A DNA stretch of 64,000 bases from Streptomyces katrae (GCF_002028425.1 NZ_CP020042.1:3720001-3784000); one strand, 5' to 3'. Counted from the first letter of the stretch, positions 1-9,958 are shown. The notes: generated by a model from the letters alone, not told the origin. Numbers and translations: made by a program.

Positions 1-623
<623 letters not shown>

Positions 624-675
624 TTAGGCGGAGCTTACGCTCAGGTTCCCCGCTTACGGGGCGCTGCGCGCCCGT

Positions 676-769
676 CGCCTCAAGCGCCGGCGGGGCTGAA
701 ATCCGCGGGACGGCGTCGCGCACGCGCGACCCGGCGCTGCAGAATCCAGCCCCGCCGGCGTTTGAGGCG
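676..769. repeat. Intergenic inverted repeat (GCCCCGCCGGCG type)
   Basis: Two 23-base arms (676-698 and 747-769) are inverted copies with one mismatch, with core CAGCCCCGCCGGCG. Similar elements recur between genes in many Streptomyces chromosomes. Rest of 531-884: apart from this repeat and the dnaK control region I see no gene. Confidence 0.6.
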
Positions 770-884
770 CGGGGGTTCCGGGGCAGAGCCCCCGGCCGCG
801 GCGCGGCACCCGAACGGGTCCCGGTGCGGGGCCCGGCCGCGCGGCGCGCCCGGCTCGCGGCGGGCGTCCGGCAGCGTGCCTGGC

Positions 885-1526
885 ATGCCTCTGATGCCGC
901 CCCTGCCCGCCCGGGCCGCCCGGCTCGCCCGGTACGCCCGGCCCGCCCGGGCTCCCTGGTCCGGCTGGGCCGCCCGGCCCGCCCGGCCCGCCCGGCTGTG
1001 GTCGCTCCGGAGCCGGATCCGGATGCACTGGCCGGCCAGGCCCCCGGCCAAGCGGGTGTGCGACCTGATCGGCGCGGTCCCCCTGACCCTGCTGTGCGCG
1101 GCCCCGCTCCTCCTGGCGGCAGCCGCCCTGTACGGGGCCACCCGCGCGGGCGTCCTCGTACGGGAGCCCGCGCTCGGTCTGGCCGGCCGCCCCTTCCGCA
1201 CCTGGCGGCTGCGCACCGAGGGGGCCGGCCGCCCCGGGGCCTGGGTACGGCGGTGCGCCCTGGACGGGCTGCCCCAGCTGCTGAACGTGCTGCGTGGCGA
1301 GATGTCGCTGGTCGGGCCGCGCCCCGAGACCCGTACGGACCACCCCGAACGCCTGCTCGTACGCCCCGGAATGACCGGATTGTGGCAGGTCAGCGCACGT
1401 TCCGACCTCCCCTGGGAGGAGATGCCCCTGCTGGACCGGCACTATGTGGAGAGCCACTGGCTGGGGATGGACCTCGCGATCCTCGCGAAGACCCCTCGGG
1501 CCGCCTACGAACAGAGGCGTGCCTGA
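885..1526 (+). CDS. Small bacterial sugar transferase (WcaJ/undecaprenyl-phosphate phosphoglycosyltransferase type)
   Basis: The product (about 213 aa) carries Bac_transf family landmarks: a hydrophobic segment after AKRVCDLIGA, SLVGPRPETRTDHPE, RPGMTGLWQVSARSD and a C-terminal YVESHWLGMDL block. Such enzymes transfer a sugar phosphate to a polyprenyl phosphate at the inner membrane face to start a surface polysaccharide or glycan. Only the short catalytic form is present, without the multi-spanning N-terminal domain. The start is uncertain: ATG 885 and GTG 876 are possible and neither has a clear ribosome site. The gene stands alone here, so its glycan cannot be inferred. Confidence 0.8.
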   Translation: MPLMPPLPARAARLARYARPARAPWSGWAARPARPARLWSLRSRIRMHWPARPPAKRVCDLIGAVPLTLLCAAPLLLAAAALYGATRAGVLVREPALGLAGRPFRTWRLRTEGAGRPGAWVRRCALDGLPQLLNVLRGEMSLVGPRPETRTDHPERLLVRPGMTGLWQVSARSDLPWEEMPLLDRHYVESHWLGMDLAILAKTPRAAYEQRRA

Positions 1527-1573
1527 GCGACACAGATCACCGCTCACTCACCTACAGTGCGGCGCGGGAAATG

Positions 1574-1614
1574 GGTAACCTCAAGCCTTGACTCAATAAG
1601 TTACCGCTTAGTAA
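1574..1614 (+). promoter_or_regulatory. Candidate operator/promoter of the Fe-S oxidoreductase gene
   Basis: The short gap before the gene at 1637 holds an inverted pair GGTAAC (1574-1579) and GTTACC (1600-1605) and an overlapping TTAC-N6-GTAA (1601-1614), with TTGACT at 1588. Such TTAC/GTAA dyads are typical of TetR-like operators, so regulation by a lipid-metabolism repressor is possible. This is inference from symmetry and position only. Confidence 0.4.
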
Positions 1615-1636
1615 GTCCCGCCCGAGGAGCCCTCCC

Positions 1637-4567
1637 ATGCAACTCGCCGCGATCATCGTGTCGCTGGTCCTGACCGTGGTCGGCGTCGCGCTGCTCGCCC
1701 GAGCCGTGGCGCAGATCTACCGGTTCGTGAAGCTCGGCCAACCCGTACCGGCGGGCAGCCGCACCGACGATCCGGCCGCCCGGAGCGTCACCCTGGCCAA
1801 GGAGTTCGTCGGCCACACCCGTATGAACCGCTGGGGCGTCGTCGGCGTCGCGCACTGGTTCGTCGCCTTCGGCTTCCTCACCCTCGGCCTGACGATCGTC
1901 ACCGCCTACGGCCAGCTGTTCAAGGCCGACTGGGTGCTGCCGGTGCTCGGCGGCTTCCTGCCGTACGAGCTCTACACCGAGTTCATCGCGCTGGGGACGA
2001 CGCTCGGCATCGCCGTCCTGATCGTGATCCGGCTGCTGAACCTTCCCTCGAGGGCCGGTCGCAAGTCGCGCTTCGCCGGCTCGAAGGCATGGCAGGCGTA
2101 CTTCGTCGAGTACGTCATCCTCGTCATCGGCATCTGCATCATGTCCCTGCGCGGTCTCGAGGGCGCCATCCACCACGTGGAGGGCTACGAGGCGTCGTAC
2201 TGGGCCTCGTACCCGCTGGTGCTGGCCTTCAAGGGGCTGAGCCTGGGCACGCTCCAGAACCTCGTGTACTTCTTCGCGATGGTCAAGCTCGGCGTGACCA
2301 TGACGTGGGCGATCACCATCGGCCTCAACACCAACATGGGTGTGGCCTGGCACCGCTTCCTCGCGTTCCCGAACATCTGGTTCAAGCGGAACGCCGACGG
2401 CGCGACGGCGCTCGGCGCCCTCCAGCCGATGACGAGCGGCGGCAAGGAGATCGACTTCGAGGACCCGGGCGAGGACGACGTCTTCGGCGTCTCCCAGGTC
2501 GAGCAGTTCTCCTGGAAGGGCATCCTCGACTTCTCCACCTGCACCGAGTGCGGCCGCTGCCAGTCGCAGTGCCCGGCCTGGAACACCGGCAAGCCCCTCT
2601 CCCCCAAGCTGCTGATCATGTCGCTGCGCGACCACGCGCACGCCAAGGCCCCGTACCTGCTCGCGGGCGGCGGCAAGACCATGGAGGGCGAGGAGAAGGC
2701 CACCGCCGAGCAGCTCGCCGGTGTCCCCGCCACCGCCCTCGCGGAGGCCGAGCGGCCGCTGATCGGCACCGCCGACGAGAACGGCGTCATCGACCCCGAC
2801 GTGCTGTGGTCCTGCACCACCTGCGGCGCGTGCGTGGAGCAGTGCCCCGTAGACATCGAGCACATCGACCACATCGTCGACATGCGCCGCTACCAGGTGA
2901 TGATCGAGTCCGCGTTCCCGTCCGAGGCGGGCACGATGCTCAAGAACCTGGAGAAGAAGGGCAACCCCTGGGGCCTGGCCAAGAAGCAGCGGGTGGAATG
3001 GACCAAGGAGGTCGACTTCGAGGTCCCGATCATCGGCAAGGACGCCGAGGACCTCTCGGAGTTCGACTACCTGTACTGGGTCGGCTGCGCCGGCGCCCTC
3101 GAAGACCGCGCGAAGAAGACCACGAAGGCCTTCGCCGAGCTCCTGAACATCGCGGGCGTGAAGTTCGCGATCATGGGCGGCGAGGAGAAGTGCACCGGTG
3201 ACTCCCCGCGCCGCCTGGGCAACGAGCCGCTGTTCCAGCAGCTGGGCCAGGAGAACGTCGCCATGCTCAACATGGCCTTCGGCGAGGACGACGAGGACCC
3301 GGCGACGAAGAAGCCGAAGTCGGCCAAGCGGATCGTCTCGACCTGCCCACACTGCTTCAACACCATCGCCAACGAGTACCCGCAGCTGGGCGGCGAGTAC
3401 GAGGTCATCCACCACACCCAGCTGCTCCAGCACCTCATCGACGAGGGCCGCCTCACCCCGGTCACCCCGGTCGAGGGCCTGATCACCTACCACGACCCCT
3501 GCTACCTGGGCCGCCACAACAAGGTCTACACCCCGCCGCGCGAGATCATGTCCGCGGTCCCGGGCCTGCGCCAGCAGGAGATGCACCGCCACAAGGAACG
3601 CGGCTTCTGCTGCGGCGCGGGCGGCGCGCGGATGTGGATGGAAGAGCGGATCGGCAAGCGCATCAACAACGAGCGCGTCGACGAGGCCCTGTCCCTCAAC
3701 CCGGACATCGTCTCGACCGCCTGCCCGTTCTGCCTGGTCATGCTCACCGACTCCGTCAACGGCAAGAAGAACGACGGCCAGGCGAAGGAATCCGTCCAGG
3801 TCGTCGACGTCGCCCAGCTCCTGCTGGAGTCGGTGAAGACCCCGGAACCGACGGAGGAAGAACTGGCCGCCGCAGCCGCGGAGGCGGAGGCCGCCGCAGA
3901 GGCGGAGGCGAAGGCCGAGGCGGAGGCGGAGGCGAAGGCCAAGGCGGAGGCTGAGGCAAAGGCCGCGGCTGACGCGAAGGCCAAGGCGGAGGCCGAGGCG
4001 ACGGCGGACGCGGAGGCCGAGACCGAGGCTGCGGCCGAGCCGGAGGCAAAGGCCGCGGCCGACGCAGACACCCCGGCGGAGGCCAAGGCCGACCCGGAGG
4101 CTGCGGCCGACGCAGACGCCGACGCCAAGGCGGAGGCCGAGCCGGAGGCTAAGGCTGTGGCCGAGGCTGAGGCTGAGACGACCCCGGACGCCGACGCCGC
4201 GACCGAGGACGCCGAGAACGCTCCCGCAGCGGAGGAGAAGGCGGAAGCCGCCGAGGCGGCGGACACGAAGCCCGAGGCCGAGGCCCCCGCGGCGGCGGAC
4301 GCGAAGGCCGAGGCTCCGGCGGAGCCCACCGAGGTCAAGGACGAGTCGGCGGCCGCACAGCCGGAGGCAGAGCCCGCGACCGATGCCGACGCCAAGGCCG
4401 AGGGTCAGCCCGACGCCGAGGCCGACGCCAAGGCCGAGGGTCAGGCCGAGGCGGACACCGACGCGAAGGTGACGGCCGAGGCCGACACCAAGGCGGACGT
4501 GAAGGCCGAGGACGCCGCGCCGGAATCCGCGCCGGAGTCCGCGGCGAAGGCCGACGGCGCCAAGTAG
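1637..4567 (+). CDS. Membrane-anchored (Fe-S) heterodisulfide reductase-like oxidoreductase, EtfD-like
   Basis: This 976-aa protein begins with about five membrane helices (residues 1-220, NarI/DUF-type cytochrome-like). Two 4Fe-4S clusters follow (CTECGRCQSQCP near 301, CTTCGACVEQCP near 394), then two cysteine-rich CCG domains (EEKCTGD, CPHCF, HDPCYLGRHN, CCGAGGARM, ACPFC). The layout matches mycobacterial Rv0338c/EtfD, which passes electrons from electron-transfer flavoprotein during fatty-acid oxidation to menaquinone; that role is inferred here. The last roughly 235 residues are an Ala/Glu/Lys low-complexity tail. ATG 1637 follows a CGAGGAG ribosome site. Confidence 0.88.
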   Translation: MQLAAIIVSLVLTVVGVALLARAVAQIYRFVKLGQPVPAGSRTDDPAARSVTLAKEFVGHTRMNRWGVVGVAHWFVAFGFLTLGLTIVTAYGQLFKADWVLPVLGGFLPYELYTEFIALGTTLGIAVLIVIRLLNLPSRAGRKSRFAGSKAWQAYFVEYVILVIGICIMSLRGLEGAIHHVEGYEASYWASYPLVLAFKGLSLGTLQNLVYFFAMVKLGVTMTWAITIGLNTNMGVAWHRFLAFPNIWFKRNADGATALGALQPMTSGGKEIDFEDPGEDDVFGVSQVEQFSWKGILDFSTCTECGRCQSQCPAWNTGKPLSPKLLIMSLRDHAHAKAPYLLAGGGKTMEGEEKATAEQLAGVPATALAEAERPLIGTADENGVIDPDVLWSCTTCGACVEQCPVDIEHIDHIVDMRRYQVMIESAFPSEAGTMLKNLEKKGNPWGLAKKQRVEWTKEVDFEVPIIGKDAEDLSEFDYLYWVGCAGALEDRAKKTTKAFAELLNIAGVKFAIMGGEEKCTGDSPRRLGNEPLFQQLGQENVAMLNMAFGEDDEDPATKKPKSAKRIVSTCPHCFNTIANEYPQLGGEYEVIHHTQLLQHLIDEGRLTPVTPVEGLITYHDPCYLGRHNKVYTPPREIMSAVPGLRQQEMHRHKERGFCCGAGGARMWMEERIGKRINNERVDEALSLNPDIVSTACPFCLVMLTDSVNGKKNDGQAKESVQVVDVAQLLLESVKTPEPTEEELAAAAAEAEAAAEAEAKAEAEAEAKAKAEAEAKAAADAKAKAEAEATADAEAETEAAAEPEAKAAADADTPAEAKADPEAAADADADAKAEAEPEAKAVAEAEAETTPDADAATEDAENAPAAEEKAEAAEAADTKPEAEAPAAADAKAEAPAEPTEVKDESAAAQPEAEPATDADAKAEGQPDAEADAKAEGQAEADTDAKVTAEADTKADVKAEDAAPESAPESAAKADGAK

Positions 4568-4592
4568 CACCGACCGCCGGTACGACCGAAGA

Positions 4593-4625
4593 GACGGCCG
4601 GTCCCCTTCTCGGGGGCCGGCCGTC
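4593..4625 (+). terminator. Hairpin terminator after the EtfD-like gene
   Basis: Arms GACGGCCGGTCCCC and GGGGGCCGGCCGTC form a stable stem with a four- to five-base loop. It lies between convergent genes and could serve both strands. There is no T-run, as is usual in Streptomyces. Confidence 0.7.
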
Positions 4626-4651
4626 GCCGTTCACCCAGGAGCGCGGGGCGG

Positions 4652-5629
4652 TCAGCCGCGCGGGCGGTCGCGGAGGACCGCGAAGCCCAGCCCGGCCGCG
4701 CCGATCGCGGCCATCCCCCCACCCGCGGCCAGCAGCACCGGCGTGTCCGCCTCCGGCTTCGCAACCCCCTCGGCCCCCGCCTTCACCCCGCCCTTCGGGA
4801 CGACCCGCCCGCGCTTCTCGGCCTCGTACCGCTCGATCAGCTTCCCGGTGGCGAAGTCGTACACCCAGCTGTCCCCGCCGCCCTTGCCGTCGATGACGAC
4901 GAACTTCACCCGGTCCCCGTCCCGGACGAGCTTGTACGTCCAGCCGTCGTTCACGACGCTCGGGTCCTTCAGGTCGATGCTGCCGAGGACGTTCCCGTTC
5001 GGCATGGAGATCTCGACGCGCTTGTCCATGGGGCCGTGGTCGATCAGCTTCGCGATCCGCCCGTCCGGCATGGTGATCCGTACCGGAGCGCCCTTGCGGA
5101 CCTCGCCCTTGCGCACCTCGTCCGTCGGCTTCGGCTTGGGCTTGGGCTTCGGCTTCGGCTTCGGATCGCCGCCCTCGATCCACGAGGTCACGGTGCCGTT
5201 CGGGTGCAGGACGACGTGCAGGCCGTTGTTCTGCCCGTACGCCGGCTTGCCGCCCTTGCTGACCAGGGTGTCCAGCTTGGTGCCACCCACGAGGACGTCC
5301 GCCTCGAAGTGACCGCCGCCGACCTTGTAGACCTTCGCCACCGACCCGTCGGCCAGCTTCACGGTGGTGACGTACACCCGCTTCCCGGCCGCCGGCCCAG
5401 GCGAAGTGGAGGGCTTCGGCTCCACCGTCGGATCGACCTGCGGCTTCGGATCCACCGAAGGCGTCGGATCCACAGCCGGCCGCTCCACCCCCGGCAGCAC
5501 CTGCGGCTCCGGCCCCTCCGGCGAGTCGGCGAAGGCGGACCCCACGGGCAGCGCCAGCACGGCGGCGGCGCCGGTCAGGACGACGGCGGTACGGAGGGGG
5601 GTGGAGGTGGAAACAGTGGTGCGACGCAT
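4652..5629 (-). CDS. Secreted, C-terminally membrane-anchored hypothetical protein
   Basis: The 325-aa product has an N-terminal signal peptide (MRRTTVSTSTP..., hydrophobic core, cleavage near SAFA-DS), a Pro-rich stretch, a Lys-Pro repeat (KPKPKPK) around residues 165-177, and a C-terminal helix (VLLAAGGGMAAIGAAGLGFAV) followed by RDRPRG. The layout suggests export with the bulk of the protein outside the cell and anchoring by the last helix. I recognise no catalytic motif. No LPXTG-type sorting signal is evident. Confidence 0.75.
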   Translation of the reverse strand: MRRTTVSTSTPLRTAVVLTGAAAVLALPVGSAFADSPEGPEPQVLPGVERPAVDPTPSVDPKPQVDPTVEPKPSTSPGPAAGKRVYVTTVKLADGSVAKVYKVGGGHFEADVLVGGTKLDTLVSKGGKPAYGQNNGLHVVLHPNGTVTSWIEGGDPKPKPKPKPKPKPTDEVRKGEVRKGAPVRITMPDGRIAKLIDHGPMDKRVEISMPNGNVLGSIDLKDPSVVNDGWTYKLVRDGDRVKFVVIDGKGGGDSWVYDFATGKLIERYEAEKRGRVVPKGGVKAGAEGVAKPEADTPVLLAAGGGMAAIGAAGLGFAVLRDRPRG

Positions 5630-5878
5630 GGCGGGGGGCTCTTTCCTTGCTCGGAGACACGGCTCTCAGCGCTCGAGGACACTTCGAACCTACGAGCCCC
5701 ACCCATACGCAATCCGTAGGCAATGTAACGAACGCTACCAAAACACCGCACGGCCCCGTAAACCACCCACCCGCACTCCCCCCTAGGGGCCCCTAGGGGA
5801 TGTCACAGCTCAGCCGCAAAGGCCCCGTTTCCACCGGCCCGGCCCCGGCCGCTCCCGCGAGCAGGTACTTTCGATCAC

Positions 5879-6832
5879 GTGGCTGGATTCAGGATCGGAC
5901 GGGGCCGGGACGACAACCGCCCCCCGCAACAACCCCCGCACGCCCCGCGGCAGCAGCCGTACGGTCAGCAGCAGGCGCCCCAGGCGCAGGCGCAGGCACC
6001 GTACGGCCATCAGCCGTACCCGCCCGCCGGCGGCCCGCCACCCCAGCAGCACTGGCCGCAGCCGGGCGGGAGCACCGGCGGCCACGGGGAGCCGGAGTAC
6101 TTCGACCCGTACGGCGGCGGCGCCCACGGCGGCCACCACGGCCAGCACCCGCAGCACCCGCACCACGCCGCCCCGCACGAGCCCTCGTACGCGGACAACC
6201 CGGGCCACACCCAGGCCTTCTCCGTCGGCGAGGACCCGTACAGCCAGGCGGCGACCTACCACGCGGGCACCGCGACCCCCGCCCCGGCCGGGCCGCGCCT
6301 GCACTGGAAGGACCTGCTGCGCGGCATCGTGCTGCGGCCCGGGCCGACGTTCCTGCAGATGCGCGACTACGCCGTCTGGGGTCCGGCCCTCACCGTGACC
6401 TTCGTCTACGGCATGCTCGCCGTCTTCGGCTTCGACAAGGCCCGCGAGGACGCGATCAAGGCGACCCTCACCCAGCTGATCCCGATCGTCCTGAGCACCG
6501 GCGTGGCCTTCGTCCTCTGCGGCCTCATCCTGGGCGCCGTCACGCACACCCTGGCGCGCCAGCTGGGCGGCGACGGGGCGTGGCAGCCGACCGTGGGCCT
6601 GTCGATGCTGGTCATGTCCATCACGGACGCTCCGCGCCTGCTGGTGGCGGTGTTCCTCAGCGGCGACAACATGGTCGTCCAGGTCCTGGGGTGGGTGACC
6701 TGGCTGGCTGCCGGGGCGCTCTTCACCTCGATGGTCAGCAAGTCGCACGACCTGCCCTGGCAGAAGGCGCTGGGCGCGTCCGCGATCCAGCTGGTCGCCC
6801 TGCTGTCGATGATCAAGCTCGGCACGCTCTGA
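5879..6832 (+). CDS. Yip1-family integral membrane protein
   Basis: The 317-aa product starts with about 130 residues rich in Gln, Pro, His and Gly (disordered, cytosolic). Yip1-like hydrophobic domain follows: RDYAVWGPALTVTFVYGMLAVFG and further helices to residue 315. Function of bacterial Yip1 proteins is not defined; a membrane-organisation role is only a guess. The start is GTG 5879. A strong hairpin follows the gene. Confidence 0.72.
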   Translation: MAGFRIGRGRDDNRPPQQPPHAPRQQPYGQQQAPQAQAQAPYGHQPYPPAGGPPPQQHWPQPGGSTGGHGEPEYFDPYGGGAHGGHHGQHPQHPHHAAPHEPSYADNPGHTQAFSVGEDPYSQAATYHAGTATPAPAGPRLHWKDLLRGIVLRPGPTFLQMRDYAVWGPALTVTFVYGMLAVFGFDKAREDAIKATLTQLIPIVLSTGVAFVLCGLILGAVTHTLARQLGGDGAWQPTVGLSMLVMSITDAPRLLVAVFLSGDNMVVQVLGWVTWLAAGALFTSMVSKSHDLPWQKALGASAIQLVALLSMIKLGTL

Positions 6833-6851
6833 CGGAGCGCCCCGCACACAC

Positions 6852-6889
6852 GGAAGGGCCCGCCGCGCACCAGCGCGGCGGGCCCTTCC
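6852..6889. terminator. Bidirectional hairpin terminator
   Basis: Perfect 17-base arms (6852-6868 and 6873-6889, GGAAGGGCCCGCCGCGC) with a four-base loop lie between the convergent Yip1-like and phosphoribosyltransferase genes. Confidence 0.85.
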
Positions 6890-6904
6890 CCTTGCCCACC
6901 CGGC

Positions 6905-7402
6905 TCAGGCGTCGAGGATCTGCCCCTCGCGCTTGACCACCGGCGGCTCCGTGGACCACGGGAACTCGATCCAGTCGTCGGTCTTCTTCCACACGTACTC
7001 GCACTTCACGAGCGAGTGCGACTTCTCGTAGATCACCGCGGAGCGGACCTCGGCGACATGGCCCAGGCAGAAGTCGTGGACGAGCTTGAGCGTCTTCCCG
7101 GTGTCGGCCACGTCATCTGCGATGAGGACCTTCTTGTCGGTGAAGTCGATGGCCTCGGGCACGGGCGCCAGCATGACCGGCATCTCCAGCGTGGTGCCCA
7201 CGCCGGTGTAGAACTCGACGTTCACGAGGTGGATGTTCTTGCAGTCCAGCGCGTAGGCCAGACCCCCGGCGACGAACACCCCGCCCCGGGCGATGCTGAG
7301 GATGATGTCCGGCTCGTAGCCGTCGGCGGCGACGGCCTGCGCCAGCTCGCGGATGGCGTTGCCGAACGCCTCGTAGGTCAGGGTCTCGCGTACTTCGCTC
7401 AT
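6905..7402 (-). CDS. Phosphoribosyltransferase family protein
   Basis: The 165-aa protein has the type I PRTase fold signature: [14 protein letters not shown] for substrate-phosphate contact and the PRPP loop [14 protein letters not shown] with its acidic pair. Enzymes of this kind in actinobacteria are annotated as hypoxanthine/xanthine phosphoribosyltransferase-like, but the base specificity cannot be read from sequence. ATG 7402 overlaps the dcd stop by four bases (ATGA), so the two genes are translationally coupled and probably act together in nucleotide salvage or homeostasis. Longer starts extend into dcd and were rejected. Confidence 0.88.
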   Translation of the reverse strand: MSEVRETLTYEAFGNAIRELAQAVAADGYEPDIILSIARGGVFVAGGLAYALDCKNIHLVNVEFYTGVGTTLEMPVMLAPVPEAIDFTDKKVLIADDVADTGKTLKLVHDFCLGHVAEVRSAVIYEKSHSLVKCEYVWKKTDDWIEFPWSTEPPVVKREGQILDA

Positions 7403-7986
7403 GCCTCGTGCCTCACCTGGGTGCGGTGGAAGTTCTGGAAGGAGCGCGAGGCGGTCGGCCCGCGCTGCCCCTGGTACCGGGAGCCGTACCGCTCGCTGCC
7501 GTACGGGAACTCCGCGGGCGAGCTGAGGCGGAACATGCACAGCTGCCCGATCTTCATGCCCGGCCAGAGCTTGATCGGCAGGGTGGCGAGGTTCGACAGC
7601 TCCAGGGTCACGTGGCCCGAGAACCCGGGGTCGATGAACCCGGCCGTCGAATGCGTCACCAGACCCAGGCGGCCCAGGCTGGACTTCCCCTCCAGTCTGG
7701 AGGCGATGTCCTCGGGCAGCGAGATGACCTCGTACGTCGAGGCGAGGACGAACTCACCCGGGTGCAGGATGAAGGCCTCGTCCCCCTCCGGCTCGACCAT
7801 GCGGGTCAGGTCGGGCTGCTCGATGGCGGGGTCGATGTGCGCGTAGCGGTGATTCTCGAAGACCCGGAAGAACCGGTCGAGGCGTACGTCGATGCTGGAG
7901 GGCTGCACCATCGACTCGTCGAACGGGTCAATGCGAACCCGTCCGCTGTCGATCTCGGCCCGGATGTCTTTGTCGGAGAGAAGCAC
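7399..7986 (-). CDS. dcd: dCTP deaminase
   Basis: The 195-aa product matches dCTP deaminase end to end: [12 protein letters not shown] at the N-terminus, the catalytic core [23 protein letters not shown] stretch with [26 protein letters not shown] and the C-terminal [14 protein letters not shown]. The trimeric cytosolic enzyme converts dCTP to dUTP (or dUMP in bifunctional forms) on the route to dTTP. Length is normal for the family. It is the first gene of a two-gene unit with the phosphoribosyltransferase. Confidence 0.97.
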   Translation of the reverse strand: MLLSDKDIRAEIDSGRVRIDPFDESMVQPSSIDVRLDRFFRVFENHRYAHIDPAIEQPDLTRMVEPEGDEAFILHPGEFVLASTYEVISLPEDIASRLEGKSSLGRLGLVTHSTAGFIDPGFSGHVTLELSNLATLPIKLWPGMKIGQLCMFRLSSPAEFPYGSERYGSRYQGQRGPTASRSFQNFHRTQVRHEA

Positions 7987-8065
7987 GTCCCGAGGATACG
8001 CAGAGCGCGCGGGCCGCCCCCAATCGAGAGCGGGCCCGCGCGCCCGGAAGCCGTGCGTGACGGCC

Positions 8066-8230
8066 CTACCGCTTGACGCCGCCCACGGGCACCGCGTGCC
8101 TCAGCCGCGCGCACCGCGGACACCGCAGCAGCCGCCCCGGTCCGATCCGGCCGGCACCGAGGTGCTGCAGCGGGAAGGAGGCGGTGCTGAAAACGTGCCC
8201 TTCGGCACAACGGACGACTGTGCGCTCCAT
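8066..8230 (-). CDS. Small zinc-ribbon-like protein
   Basis: The 54-aa product ([20 protein letters not shown]...) has Cys8 plus a CPRC pair near residue 37, a plausible treble-clef zinc site. ATG 8230 follows GGGAAAGGG; a longer form from ATG 8275 is possible. Small proteins of this type recur in Streptomyces, but I know no function. Confidence 0.6.
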   Translation of the reverse strand: MERTVVRCAEGHVFSTASFPLQHLGAGRIGPGRLLRCPRCARLRHAVPVGGVKR

Positions 8231-8456
8231 CGAGTCCCTTTCCCCAACGAGCCGTACTGCGATGAATCGCCACATTAGGGGATGAACGAGACCCACTCCA
8301 GCCGCCGCTCCGCACCCCAAAGGTACGCCCCAACTCCCGCCCGCGTGACGCCTGGTGCCCCACACGAAAGACGGCGACCCCGCGGGCGGATTCACCGGGG
8401 GTCGATCATGGGGTACAGTGTGCAACGGTAGGGATCCAGGCAACTGGGCCCTCTGC

Positions 8457-8527
8457 GCGGATGTAGTTTAATGGTAGAACATGAGCTTCCCAAGCTTATA
8501 GCGCGGGTTCGATTCCCGTCATCCGCT
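8457..8527 (+). tRNA. tRNA-Gly (CCC anticodon)
   Basis: The cloverleaf is complete: acceptor GCGGATG pairs with CATCCGC, the D arm contains AATGGTAG, the anticodon loop is TTCCCAA (CCC), and the T arm is GCGGGTTCGATTCCCGT. CCA is not encoded. The 3' half is the attachment site of the adjacent island, since positions 8487-8528 recur exactly at 26188-26229. A terminator hairpin follows immediately. Confidence 0.97.
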
Positions 8528-8528
8528 C
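8487..8528 (+). repeat. attL-like site inside tRNA-Gly (42-bp direct repeat)
   Basis: Forty-two bases from the anticodon loop through the 3' end are identical to 26188-26229. This is the usual target span of actinobacterial tyrosine integrases, which rebuild the tRNA 3' end on insertion. An int/xis pair lies within the bounded island. Confidence 0.88.
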
Positions 8529-8532
8529 TCGC

Positions 8533-8565
8533 AAGAAGGCCCAGGTCAGCGACCTGGGCCTTCTT
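8533..8565 (+). terminator. tRNA-Gly terminator
   Basis: Perfect 15-base arms AAGAAGGCCCAGGTC / GACCTGGGCCTTCTT with loop AGC. Related hairpins sit beside the other tRNA-like scars at 10.57, 18.86 and 26.24 kb. From here to about 8859 I find no convincing gene. Confidence 0.88.
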
Positions 8566-8859
8566 CGTTGTCTAGACCTGTCAGCCCTTGCCGTGCCCTC
8601 CGCGTGCCCCAACCCTCAGGAAACCCCTGCCCAGAGGGTCTTTCCCACGCCACTCGCACCACCCGAGCGCACCGCCGTCTCGCACCGCGAGACGGCTTTT
8701 ATGTGACCTGCGCCACGAGCTGTAGGCATCTGCGCGAATTCACGTTCCCAAAGAGGCGGTTGATCCGATGCGGACGACACAGACGCGAACGCACCTCACA
8801 GGGACGATCGCCATCCCTCGCCCGCTTTATCCATTCAGGGCAGTAGGTGTGTGGCGAGC

Positions 8860-9102
8860 TCATGCTCCTGCTGGATGGGCGAGGCGTCGGGGTGTGGTGG
8901 TGAGGAGGTGCAGGCTGACGTGATCGGCCGCGGCGTCGAGGTGCTCACGGACGCGGCGGGCGATGTCCTCGGCGGTGCCGTGGGCCACGATCGCATCGAC
9001 GAGCCGGTTGCCGAGGGAGTCCAGGTCCTCATACCCCAGGTCGTACAGCAGAGCGCGAGCGGGCGGCGGTGGGGGCGCCCGCTCGCCTATCAGATGGAGG
9101 TA
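8860..9102 (-). pseudogene. C-terminal fragment of an F420-dependent LLM-class oxidoreductase
   Basis: The reverse strand encodes LYDLGYEDLDSLGNRLVDAIVAHGTAEDIARRVREHLDAAADHVSLHLLT in part, which resembles the last quarter of luciferase-like monooxygenases of the F420 family. The N-terminal barrel is missing, and the reading frame runs into the neighbouring SDR gene. It is a remnant, not an active enzyme. Confidence 0.6.
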
Positions 9103-9916
9103 GAGAGTGCTACGTGGCGCCATTGGTCGAGTTCACGCCGTACCAGATCCAGTTTCGCCTCGACGCGCTCGACCGCGTCTGCGCCCAGCTGGAGGCGCAG
9201 CGGAGGCTCGGCAGTCTCGGTGACGTCGACGATGGCTTTGGCAGCCTTCACCGGGTCGCCCGGCTGGCGGCCGTCGTAGTAAGCCAGCGCTTCGCGCACC
9301 GGTCCCGCGCCCTCGGTGTAGTCGGCGATGGCGGCCGGCTCGACTTGAAAGCTGGAGCTGCTCAGGAAGTCCGTGCGGAAGCCGCCCGGCTCGATGACCG
9401 TGACGCGGACTCCGAGGGGGCCAGTTCGCCGTGCAGTGCTTCGGAGATGCCTTCGAGGGCGAATTTGGATGCGCCGTACAGGCCCGTCGCTGGTGCGGTG
9501 GCGAAACCGCCCACGGAGCCGATGTTCAGGACATGCCCGGATCGCTGGGCCCGCAGGGTCGGCAGGGTCGCCCGCAACGTGTTGAGCACGCCGAACACGT
9601 TGACGTCGAACAGTGCCCGAGCGGCCTTGTCGGAGGTCTCCTCGATTGCACCGACGAGGCCGTAACCGGCGTTGTTGGCCACGATGTCGATCCGGCCGAA
9701 CCGGGCCAGCCCGGCCTCCACAGCGGCCGTCAGCTGCTCCGGTTCGGTCGCGTCCCCATTCACCGCCAACAGTTCATCCGGCTTGTGCGGGTACGCCTTG
9801 AGCACTGCCGATACGTCCCTCGCCGCAGCGATCACGCTGTGCCCTCGGTCCAGCGCCTCCCGGGTGATCGCCGCGCCGAGCCCCCGCGATGCCCCGGTGA
9901 TAAGCCAGATACTCAT
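9090..9916 (-). pseudogene. Short-chain dehydrogenase with a one-base frameshift
   Basis: From ATG 9916 the frame encodes a classical SDR N-terminus (MSIWLITGASRGLGAA, NNAGYG, catalytic YGASK). At the C-run around 9416-9421 one C appears to be missing: the expected ELAPLGVRVTVIEPGGF continues only in the next frame, which then runs to a stop at 9090 (ending ELDQWRHVALSTSI). Restoring one base would give about 275 aa, the normal family length. Either a real null allele or a homopolymer sequencing error. It is divergent from a MerR regulator that probably controls it. Confidence 0.8.
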
Positions 9917-9958
9917 GTTCTCCCCTGTTCCGATGGGCCGACGGCTCGACGCTAGAAC

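Noticed and set aside
1601..4570. 989-aa reverse-strand ORF rich in Gly/Leu/Arg
   Set aside because: It is the antisense shadow of the EtfD-like gene; the forward frame has cysteine cluster motifs and a ribosome site.
8568..8846. 92-aa forward ORF after the tRNA
   Set aside because: No recognisable domain, no ribosome site and unusual composition for this genome; probably non-coding.
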